Below, piece by piece: positions 1 through 6,472 of a stretch of DNA of 26,406 nucleotides (position 1 is the first letter of the stretch; each line of letters opens with the position of its first letter). Origin of the DNA: DYHD01 sp037445375 (GTDB lineage: Bacteria; Nitrospirota; Thermodesulfovibrionia; Thermodesulfovibrionales; Dissulfurispiraceae). The stretch spans positions 1 to 26,406 of the forward strand of contig JBBIKS010000031.1 of NCBI GenBank assembly GCA_037445375.1, given 5' to 3'. Made by a program: the position numbers and the translations under genes. A model generated the notes under the pieces. The model was not told the origin of the DNA and ran no database searches. It was given only the letters and a program-made list of their open reading frames with translations.

Positions 1-2
1 TT

Positions 3-38
3 GATAAACTCCAGAAAGTTACCGAATTACTGAGCTAG
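3..38 (+). CDS. 3' end of an unidentified upstream gene (partial)
   Basis: Reading frame 3 is open from the left edge and ends DKLQKVTELLS followed by TAG at 36-38. The composition looks like an amphipathic C-terminal helix of a real protein, but twelve codons are too few to name a family. It is on the same strand as trpD, 370 bp upstream of it, so it may belong to an upstream gene of the same direction. Confidence 0.25.
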   Translation, partial: DKLQKVTELLS

Positions 39-114
39 TACAACTGTCCTTTTTTATATGAACAGCCGATCTCCTTTTGCTTTCAAATTAGTATATGTGA
101 TAAATTAAAGGCAT

Positions 115-258
115 ATGTCCGTTTGCGGAGGGGAAAAAGCTTTTTCCCTGATATCAAAGAATTATGAAAAAATAATGGAACTGATTGAAGACCTTCAAGG
201 CGCCAATGACCTGCTTAAAGCTGAAAGGGAATCAGTCTTTTTTTGCCCCACATTATAA
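115..258 (+). CDS. Possible 47-codon small ORF in the gap before trpD
   Basis: This ATG-started frame has a weak AAGG ribosome-binding site (107-110). It encodes about 47 residues, with a helical middle part (EKIMELIEDLQGANDLLKAE) and a Cys near each end. I do not recognise it. It could be a small gene or the remnant of a longer decayed one: just past its stop another frame reads IINPAGSGLKTCIERS before stopping, as might be seen after a frameshift. The rest of 39-409 shows no RNA gene or clear terminator that I can identify. Confidence 0.2.
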   Translation: MSVCGGEKAFSLISKNYEKIMELIEDLQGANDLLKAERESVFFCPTL

Positions 259-409
259 ATCCCGCAGGCAGTGGCTTAAAAACCTGCATAGAAAGAAGCT
301 GAAAAATTCATCTTCAGTGTCGAAGCGCAATTGAGAGGCAGACCTTTAGTGGAATATAAACAAAATCATTTATAAACGCTTAAATCAAAGGGAAAGGAAT
401 TTATAAGAA

Positions 410-1420
410 ATGATCAAGCAAGCTATAAACCTGCTGGTTCAAAACATCAGTCTTTCAGAACCTGAGATGGCTGAATGCATTACGGAGATAATGGAGCGTA
501 GGGCAACCGATGCGCAGATAGCCGCATTTTTAACTGCCTTAAGAATTAAGGGCGAAAACGTTGATGAAATTACAGCCGCTGCCAAAGTAATGAGAGACAA
601 GGCTATTAAGATAAAGGCGCCGGAGGGAGTCATTGATACATGCGGCACTGGCGGTGACATGGCTAGGACATTTAATATTTCTACCACTTCAGCTTTAGTA
701 GCTGCCGCAGCGGGTATTCCCGTAGCTAAACATGGCAATCGTTCAGTATCGAGCAAGTCAGGGAGCGCCGATGTCCTCGAAGCCCTTGGGGTTAAGATAG
801 ATCTCTCACCCGATAAGGTTGAAAAATGCCTGTTTGAGACAAACTTTGGTTTCCTTTTTGCACCGTTATTTCATCCTGCAATGAAGTATGCAATCACAGC
901 GAGGATGGAAATAAGTATCAGGACGATATTTAATATACTTGGACCCTTAACCAATCCAGCAGGTGCAAAAAAACAGATTACGGGGATATTCAGCTCAAGA
1001 TTGACAGAACTTATTGCTAATGTTCTGGGCAATCTTGGAGCAATAGATGCTATGGTTGTGCATGGGGAAGACGGATTAGATGAAATTACAAATTGTGAGG
1101 CGACAAAGATTTCAAGGTTTCAAAAGGGGACTTTAGAGACATCTTATATCGTCCCGGAGGAATTCGGCTTTGTAAGAGCCAAAAGAGAGGCACTGCTTGG
1201 TGACGGCAAAGAGCAGAATGCTTCCATAACACTTTCAATATTAAATGGTGAAAAAGGTCCCAAAAGAGAGATTGTCTTAATGAATGCCTCAGCAGCAATT
1301 GTAGTGTCAGGCATAGCGAGGGATTTCAAAGAAGCCTTGAAGATCGCAGAAGATGCGATAGATTCTGGAAAAGCCCTGAAAAAACTTGAAGAAGTAAGAA
1401 AACTCTCACAAATCCTCTAA
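410..1420 (+). CDS. trpD: Anthranilate phosphoribosyltransferase
   Basis: TrpD transfers the phosphoribosyl group of PRPP to anthranilate, the second step of tryptophan synthesis from chorismate, in the cytoplasm. The 336-residue length is typical. The PRPP-binding GTGGD is at residues 79-83, and the anthranilate/PRPP signature KHGNRSVSSKSGSAD is at 107-121. The small N-terminal helical domain (about 1-65) precedes the nucleoside-phosphorylase-like alpha/beta domain. An AAAGGA site lies upstream of the ATG. No other trp gene is in view. The next gene starts 9 bp after the stop, so trpD is probably co-transcribed with the phosphoesterase and ubiE rather than lying in a complete trp operon. Confidence 0.95.
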   Translation: MIKQAINLLVQNISLSEPEMAECITEIMERRATDAQIAAFLTALRIKGENVDEITAAAKVMRDKAIKIKAPEGVIDTCGTGGDMARTFNISTTSALVAAAAGIPVAKHGNRSVSSKSGSADVLEALGVKIDLSPDKVEKCLFETNFGFLFAPLFHPAMKYAITARMEISIRTIFNILGPLTNPAGAKKQITGIFSSRLTELIANVLGNLGAIDAMVVHGEDGLDEITNCEATKISRFQKGTLETSYIVPEEFGFVRAKREALLGDGKEQNASITLSILNGEKGPKREIVLMNASAAIVVSGIARDFKEALKIAEDAIDSGKALKKLEEVRKLSQIL

Positions 1421-1429
1421 GTAGGTTTT

Positions 1430-1849
1430 ATGTCTATTTTTGTTGTTCATGAGCATCATGCAAGCCGCTTGCACTACGACTTTCGTTTGGAAATGGATGG
1501 AGTTCTGAAGTCATGGGCTATTCCAAAAGGGCCGTCTTTGAATCCTGCAGAAAAGAGACTTGCTGTTATGGTTGAAGACCATTCTATTGAGTATGGTTCA
1601 TTTGAGGGCGTGATCCCCGAAGGGCAATATGGCGCGGGCAGGGTTGTAATATGGGATAGAGGAATATTTAAACTGCTAAACGGAAGCATAGTAGAAGGTA
1701 AAATAGAATTTATTCTCTCAGGCAAACAACTTGAGGGCGTCTTTATCTTATTGAGACTTAAGGGTAAAGAGAAGGAGTGGCTTTTAATCAAGAAAAAGGA
1801 TGAGTTTGCAGATCCAAAATTCAAGCTCAAGATGGCTTTAGAGAAATGA
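1430..1849 (+). CDS. Stand-alone LigD-type 3'-phosphoesterase (PE domain)
   Basis: In bacterial NHEJ ligase D the PE domain trims 3'-phosphates and 3'-ribonucleotides from broken DNA ends. Here it is an independent 139-residue protein with no ligase or polymerase domain. The family's metal and catalytic residues are recognisable. The HHASRLHYDFRLE block gives His9, His15, Asp17 and Arg19, with the same spacing as His42/His48/Asp50/Arg52 of Pseudomonas LigD. VEDHSIEY gives His51 and Tyr55, spaced like His84/Tyr88. The SWAIPKGPS and FEGVIPEGQYGAG blocks are also typical. No Ku or LigD gene is in the window. The stop overlaps the ubiE start (ATGA), implying translational coupling. The family call is strong; the physiological role without a visible NHEJ partner is unknown. 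Confidence 0.9.
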   Translation: MSIFVVHEHHASRLHYDFRLEMDGVLKSWAIPKGPSLNPAEKRLAVMVEDHSIEYGSFEGVIPEGQYGAGRVVIWDRGIFKLLNGSIVEGKIEFILSGKQLEGVFILLRLKGKEKEWLLIKKKDEFADPKFKLKMALEK

Positions 1850-2586
1850 ATATACCCGGAGAGGAGAAAATTGATTCACAAACAGGCATGAACAAAAAAC
1901 AGCGAGTCATGCATATGTTTGACCATATTGCGAGATATTATGACTTTCTTAATCATTTTCTTTCTCTCAATATGGATAAGACATGGCGTAAAAAAGCAAT
2001 AAATGAATTGATGGAAGATAATCCAAAGATTATACTGGATGTTGCAACAGGGACGGCTGACCTTGCTATTGAAGCCCTGAGGCTGAATCCTGATAAAATT
2101 ATTGGCATTGATATTTCAGAACAAATGCTGCAATTGGCTAAAGAAAAAATTAATAAAAAACAATTATCTCAAAAGATAGAGTTTCAAAGGAGTGATTCTG
2201 AAAACCTCCCTTTCGTTGACAACACCTTTGATGCGGTAACAGTCGCCTTTGGAGTCAGGAATTTTGAAGACCTCGAAAAGGGATTATCAGAGATGCTCAG
2301 AGTTCTGAAAAAAGGAGGCAGGGCTGTAATTTTAGAGTTTTCAAGACCTCATAAATTCCCATTTAAACAGTTATTTGGATTTTATTTCAATAATATTTTA
2401 CCCTTTGTAGGTAAAATAATCTCCAAAGATAAGGGTGCATACAGATATTTGCCTGAGTCTGTAAAGAATTTTCCAGACGGGATGGATTTTATTAACATAC
2501 TTAAAAAAACAGGATTTTCATATACTGGCTATAAGACTTTAAGTTTTGGGATATGCACAATCTATACAGGGCAGAAAAATGATTGA
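1846..2586 (+). CDS. ubiE: Demethylmenaquinone/2-polyprenyl-benzoquinol C-methyltransferase (UbiE/MenG)
   Basis: This SAM-dependent enzyme C-methylates demethylmenaquinone (or the ubiquinone precursor), giving the quinone used in respiration. The SAM-binding motif I is DVATGTADLA (about residues 65-74). The family blocks MFDHIARYYDFLN near the N-terminus, VAFGVRNFEDLEKGLSEMLRVLKKGG and LEFSRP are all present, as is the typical YRYLPESVKNFP near the C-terminus. Length is 246 aa against roughly 230-250 usual. The ATG at 1846 overlaps the preceding stop by 4 bp; an internal ATG at 1888 is an alternative start. The stop codon TGA (2584-2586) is the left copy of a 3-bp direct repeat flanking an inserted miniature element. 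The insertion therefore occurred exactly at the stop and recreated it. Confidence 0.93.
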   Translation: MNIPGEEKIDSQTGMNKKQRVMHMFDHIARYYDFLNHFLSLNMDKTWRKKAINELMEDNPKIILDVATGTADLAIEALRLNPDKIIGIDISEQMLQLAKEKINKKQLSQKIEFQRSDSENLPFVDNTFDAVTVAFGVRNFEDLEKGLSEMLRVLKKGGRAVILEFSRPHKFPFKQLFGFYFNNILPFVGKIISKDKGAYRYLPESVKNFPDGMDFINILKKTGFSYTGYKTLSFGICTIYTGQKND

Positions 2587-2677
2587 ACCTAAATTGATCT
2601 ATTCTTTAAGGTGCATTTCTCTTATGACAGGGGGGACGTCTGTCCTATTTTTACGAATAAAATCGCTCAATTTAGGT
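2587..2677. mobile_element. Miniature inverted-repeat element, copy A (91 bp)
   Basis: The element begins ACCTAAATTGA and ends TCAATTTAGGT, perfect 11-bp terminal inverted repeats. It is flanked by TGA on both sides (2584-2586 and 2678-2680), a 3-bp target duplication that includes the ubiE stop. Its reverse complement aligns along most of its length with copy B (6072-6213), but it lacks about 50 bp of the middle of B. It encodes nothing. The exposed ends and target duplication suggest a non-autonomous transposable element moved by a transposase that is not in this window. Confidence 0.72.
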
Positions 2678-2811
2678 TGAAGAAAATTATTACACTATCG
2701 AAATAATAACGGCGTTAATAGCCAAGTTAATGCTGAAATCGCCCTCCTTCATCCTTGCATTTATCATGCTTATCTGTTAATTTAATCCTATCATCTATAC
2801 GAATAGAAGAA

Positions 2812-4440
2812 ATGATTGTAGGGTTTGATAAATTTTTGTTTAATCTAACCAAAAACCAAAACATGCTAATCGAAGCGAAAAGGAAAATTTCGAGTCCAAA
2901 TAACCTTCCCTTTCTGCAAGCCCAAATCTTGCAGAAAATCTACTTTGACTTATTTGATCAAAAACAAACAACTATTGAAGATTTATCTGAATTAACCGAT
3001 TATCCGAAAGATAGTAAAATTCTTGGTGATGCCATTGAAGCACTTATTGGAAAAGGATTTCTATATGGAAATTTGTTAGATGGCTTCAAAGTTCCAGAGC
3101 ATTGCTTGGGACTATTTTCTAAAATAGTGCAAAGGAATGACTACAAGCATAAAAAATATTCAACAAATATTCTTCAATTTACTACGTCAGAGAACATCTT
3201 CCCAAGCCTTTTTAGAGAAGAACAGACTATTAGCGAACTCAATAAATATGGCGTTGTTCACAGGTGGTATGACTATCTGGAAGATTTTCCTTACTCTCTC
3301 ATTGAAGACAAAATAAAGGAATATAATATTAACCCGAATTCATTGGTTGTTGAACCTTTTGCAGGGAGCGGCACAACTTGCGTTGCTGCCAATTTTTTTA
3401 AATGCAACTCCATTGGTTTTGACGTAAACCCATTGATGGCATTCATTTCAAAAATCAAAACAACTTGGGATATTGATTTGGTCATTTACAAAAAACAAGT
3501 CATTAAAATTGCCCGACAATTTTTAGAAAAAATCCACGACTATGAATCTCTTTCGCTAAAAAAAGGTTTTTTAGAATACATGCCTAAAAAGGAGCTTAAC
3601 CAATGGTTAAGCTCCTCTCTGCAAAAAGAAGTCAATCTCCTAAAAAATTTAATTGATGACGTTACCGATAAAAAAATAAAAAACCTTTTATTGCTCGCAT
3701 TATCCAAGTCTTGCTTGGATGCCTCTTATGTTTCATTTTGTCCTGGCACAACCTTTTATCCATTTAGAGAGAAAGAAGAATTTTGGGATTTGTTTACAAG
3801 AAAAACGATTCAGATATATGAAGACTTAGAGAAAGTTCAAAAACACAACCATTATGGAAAATCTACCTTGATAAATGATACCTGTCTGAATGCTCAAAAA
3901 TACATTAAGCCCAAATCTATTGATTTCATTATTACCTCACCACCCTATCCTAATGATTTGGAATATACGAGACAAACACGGCTTGAAATGTATTTGCTTG
4001 GCTTTGTAAAAAACATGGATGAAGTTCAGCAAGTCAAGAAAAAAATGGTAAAGGGCAGCACAAAATTAATTTTTAAAGAAAGCAGGTCAGAATCTTTTGC
4101 CTTGAAATTCAACGATGTCAAAATTGTTTCAGACAAGATTTACGAGCAGACCAAAGAAAAAAATTGGGGCTTTGATTACCCGAGAATGGTAAGAGAATAT
4201 TTTGGCGATATGTATTTATGTTTGAAAGAATTCTATCCTTTAATGAAAAAAAATTCTCATTTTCTTCTGGTAGTAGGTGACCAAACTGTGAAAGGTGTTT
4301 ATATTCCAGTTTGCGACATATTAATCGAAATGGCACAAGAGATAGGCTACCGAAATTGCCGAAAAGAATTGTTCAGAATGAGAAGAAGCACGGGACATAA
4401 TGTTTTATTGCCAGAAGAGATTGTAATTATTGAAAAATGA
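2812..4440 (+). CDS. DNA amino-methyltransferase of a type II R-M system
   Basis: This is a SAM-dependent N6-adenine or N4-cytosine methyltransferase expected to protect host DNA from the adjacent endonuclease. From the ATG at 2812 it is 542 aa. Residues about 30-100 resemble a winged-helix segment. Motif I (EPFAGSGTT, SAM binding) is at 181-189 and motif IV (TSPPYPND, catalytic) at 375-382, so motif I precedes IV with a long intervening segment. The tail after motif IV contains a YTRQTRLEMYLLGF block. The frame extends back to a TTG at 2755, but that has no good ribosome-binding site; an ATG at 2863 is another option. Its stop overlaps the endonuclease start (ATGA). The gene is markedly A/T-rich compared with trpD or pyrB, in keeping with horizontal acquisition. 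Target sequence and m6A versus m4C cannot be told from here. Confidence 0.85.
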   Translation: MIVGFDKFLFNLTKNQNMLIEAKRKISSPNNLPFLQAQILQKIYFDLFDQKQTTIEDLSELTDYPKDSKILGDAIEALIGKGFLYGNLLDGFKVPEHCLGLFSKIVQRNDYKHKKYSTNILQFTTSENIFPSLFREEQTISELNKYGVVHRWYDYLEDFPYSLIEDKIKEYNINPNSLVVEPFAGSGTTCVAANFFKCNSIGFDVNPLMAFISKIKTTWDIDLVIYKKQVIKIARQFLEKIHDYESLSLKKGFLEYMPKKELNQWLSSSLQKEVNLLKNLIDDVTDKKIKNLLLLALSKSCLDASYVSFCPGTTFYPFREKEEFWDLFTRKTIQIYEDLEKVQKHNHYGKSTLINDTCLNAQKYIKPKSIDFIITSPPYPNDLEYTRQTRLEMYLLGFVKNMDEVQQVKKKMVKGSTKLIFKESRSESFALKFNDVKIVSDKIYEQTKEKNWGFDYPRMVREYFGDMYLCLKEFYPLMKKNSHFLLVVGDQTVKGVYIPVCDILIEMAQEIGYRNCRKELFRMRRSTGHNVLLPEEIVIIEK

Positions 4441-5252
4441 ATCCAAACGAAATATTTACATATCCTGTTGAGAATAAGTCAGAGGAAGCAAGAAAAACAG
4501 TTAAAAAATACTATTGTAGATTTTTAGAAGGCAAATGTGATAAGCAAAGCAGGACAATCAATTATCCAATGGGTGTCTGTTCCGTTAATCATAATAGAAC
4601 AAAACCAATCATTTGTTCCCACCGTTTTTTAGAAAACAATTTGGTCTTTAAAAATGCTTGCAATGCTGCTTTTGGAGACACAAACAATGTTTTACTTTTT
4701 TCGGAGATTAAACTTTCAAATGTCGGCAGTTTCGATTTTGTGTTGGTAAAACATAAACCGATTAGTAATAAAGTAGAGGACTTTTGCATTGTTGAATTTC
4801 AGTCTGACTCCACCACTGGTACTGGCAAATTAGTTCAAGCACTTAAAGATTTTATGAGTGTTATAGATGTTTCGCAAAATAGATACCTATTTGGAATGAA
4901 CACATATAACACCATTAAGCTATCATATATTCAGATGCTTATAAAAGGGCAAGTGATGGAGAAGTGGGGGAAAAATATTTTTTGGGTAATGCAAAAATAT
5001 TTTTTTGACAATATGGTTAATCGTTTCCGTTTAAATGATTTAGATTACAATCCAAAACATAAAACACAATATCACATTTACAATTTAGTTGCGGGCAGTA
5101 ACATTTATAAACTTAAATTAGTTGATAAAAAATCAACGACTATCGCAAATTTGTTGAAAGCATTTACTCACCAATCTACGCCTAGTTTAGATACATTCGT
5201 GGGAATTTTGGAACATAAAATTAAAATGAAGTTAGGATTAATAATAGAATAA
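4437..5252 (+). CDS. NotI-family type II restriction endonuclease
   Basis: The 271-aa protein resembles NotI, an iron-binding PD-(D/E)XK endonuclease. Four spaced cysteines (Cys27, Cys34, Cys48, Cys60) lie in CRFLEGKC, a GVCSVN block and IICSHRFLE, paralleling the Cys4 metal site of NotI. The catalytic pattern follows: FDFVL gives Asp100, and VEFQ gives Glu120 and Gln122. This matches the D-(X)n-E-X-Q site known for NotI (Asp160, Glu182, Gln184) with nearly the same spacing. It is over 100 residues shorter than NotI (383 aa), mostly at the C-terminus, so the recognition sequence may differ. The family call is made by recall of the NotI sequence, not by search. Translation is probably coupled to the methyltransferase by the 4-bp overlap. 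No controller (C) gene is visible. The gene is A/T-rich (about 33% GC at its 5' end by direct count). Confidence 0.8.
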   Translation: MNPNEIFTYPVENKSEEARKTVKKYYCRFLEGKCDKQSRTINYPMGVCSVNHNRTKPIICSHRFLENNLVFKNACNAAFGDTNNVLLFSEIKLSNVGSFDFVLVKHKPISNKVEDFCIVEFQSDSTTGTGKLVQALKDFMSVIDVSQNRYLFGMNTYNTIKLSYIQMLIKGQVMEKWGKNIFWVMQKYFFDNMVNRFRLNDLDYNPKHKTQYHIYNLVAGSNIYKLKLVDKKSTTIANLLKAFTHQSTPSLDTFVGILEHKIKMKLGLIIE

Positions 5253-5287
5253 AAACAGCCCGTGGAAATCTAAAAAACATAAAGAGA

Positions 5288-6052
5288 ATGAAATCCATTA
5301 AAAAAAATAAAAACGAGCATCAAATCGTTAAAGCAGACGCGGATAAAGCCCCGCAATGTTTATCTCAATTCAATGATATGCTTATATTTCCTCCTATTCT
5401 TAAAGGACTACCAGTAAAAGGTTTTTTTACGACTAAAGCTATAAACGGTGATCTGAAAATTATTTCCAGCTTGGCTGATGTCCCCATATCAAAGATTTAT
5501 CAACCAATACAAAAGCATACGGACAAGATAATATTTCTTGAGTCCGATATGGATAAAAAGATTGCTGATGCAGTGATTACAGCACTTACAGGAATTCTAA
5601 TCGGGGTTGATGTGGCTGATTGTGTGCCAATACTTCTTTATGACAAAAGGCTTCAAGTCATAGCTGCCGTTCACGCAGGATGGCGCGGAACATCTCATCA
5701 GATACTCAAAAAGACTATCAGTAAGATGACTCATAAATTTAGCTCCTCCCCATCAGATATCCTGATAGCAATGGGACCAGCCATTAGACAATGCTGTTAT
5801 GAGGTTGGCGATGAGGTCATCGAGGCAGTTGAAAAGGCGACAGGTGCAGGGGAGTATTATGTTCAAAAAGAACAAAGTTTTTTTTTGGATTTACCAACCG
5901 CAAACATGCATCAGGCTGTCTCATCAGGTGTTCCATCATTAAATATCTGGATGCTGAATGAGTGCACATATTGCCGCCCAGACCTTTTTTATTCCTACCG
6001 TTATTCGAAAGGAAAGACTGGCAGACAGGGTGGATTCATCGGGATTTTCTGA
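5288..6052 (+). CDS. pgeF: Laccase-domain peptidoglycan editing factor / purine nucleoside phosphorylase (YfiH family)
   Basis: YfiH/PgeF-family proteins are zinc-binding enzymes described as peptidoglycan editing factors and as purine nucleoside phosphorylases/adenosine deaminases. Diagnostic blocks are QKHTD (His77), VDVADCVPILL (Cys112), HAGWRGT (His129) and GPAIRQCCYEVG, with a TYCRPDLFYSYRY..GRQGGFIG ending. The His/Cys/His set is the known metal site. Length (254 aa) is normal, with a slightly long, lysine-rich N-terminus; Met31 is an alternative start. It lies 35 bp after the endonuclease but has base composition closer to the flanking host genes. The simplest reading is an ancestral ubiE-pgeF neighbourhood split by the R-M module. 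Confidence 0.9.
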   Translation: MKSIKKNKNEHQIVKADADKAPQCLSQFNDMLIFPPILKGLPVKGFFTTKAINGDLKIISSLADVPISKIYQPIQKHTDKIIFLESDMDKKIADAVITALTGILIGVDVADCVPILLYDKRLQVIAAVHAGWRGTSHQILKKTISKMTHKFSSSPSDILIAMGPAIRQCCYEVGDEVIEAVEKATGAGEYYVQKEQSFFLDLPTANMHQAVSSGVPSLNIWMLNECTYCRPDLFYSYRYSKGKTGRQGGFIGIF

Positions 6053-6071
6053 ACCCGATGGTATTTCTTAA

Positions 6072-6213
6072 AACTAAATTGAGCGATTTTATTCGCAAAC
6101 ATAGGACAGCCGAGACGGCTGTTCCACCCAATGGGTTATCAATAATGATCAGTAGGGCAGGCGTCCCGCCTGTCATTAGAGAATTGCACCTTAAGGAATG
6201 GCTCAATTTAGGT
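6072..6213. mobile_element. Miniature inverted-repeat element, copy B (142 bp)
   Basis: The ends read AACTAAATTGAGC and GCTCAATTTAGGT (12 of 13 TIR positions match), flanked by TAA on both sides (6069-6071 and 6214-6216). The interior has two strong hairpins: ACAGCCG-AGA-CGGCTGT near the left, and GGCAGGCG-TCC-CGCCTGTC near the right. It is the fuller version of copy A, in the opposite orientation. It lies between the convergent genes pgeF and secA and has no coding capacity. Confidence 0.75.
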
Positions 6214-6230
6214 TAAAATTGATTAACCCC

Positions 6231-6262
6231 TTTAATGCATTTAACCCAAAAAATGCATTAAA
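6231..6262. terminator. Perfect 12-bp hairpin between convergent pgeF and secA
   Basis: TTTAATGCATTT (6231-6242) pairs perfectly with AAATGCATTAAA (6251-6262) across an 8-nt loop. The A/T-rich stem ends in A and T runs on either side, so it could act as a weak bidirectional terminator. It is 210 bp past the secA stop, so its role there is doubtful. The remaining sequence to 6472 shows no gene. Confidence 0.35.
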
Positions 6263-6472
6263 ATCTAAAGAGCAGTCATGTGTACCCGAAAAGCCTTTGT
6301 CTTGAAACACAAAAAAGTGCGACTGCAATTTTTGAATCTTGAATTTTTTCCTCGCACTAACGTTCTATAGCGCTACAGCACTATATTGTGTCGGCTATAT
6401 AAAATTCCAATTGCACTTTTTGAGTTAACCACAGAGAGCGAGCCATATCGTAAGCTAATTGCATTTTTGGAT

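Noticed and set aside
2755..2811. TTG start giving a 19-residue longer methyltransferase
   Set aside because: There is no ribosome-binding site before it, and the added residues (MHLSCLSVNLILSS) look unlike the family; TTGCAT there may instead be a promoter element.
2587..6213. Copies A and B as the ends of a composite transposon carrying the R-M genes and pgeF
   Set aside because: Each copy has its own, different 3-bp flanking repeat (TGA and TAA), which is what separate insertions give. A composite would share one outer duplication.
5962..6216. 84-codon plus-strand frame over the pgeF end and copy B
   Set aside because: It is a shifted frame of pgeF running into the repeat element and has no independent ribosome-binding site.
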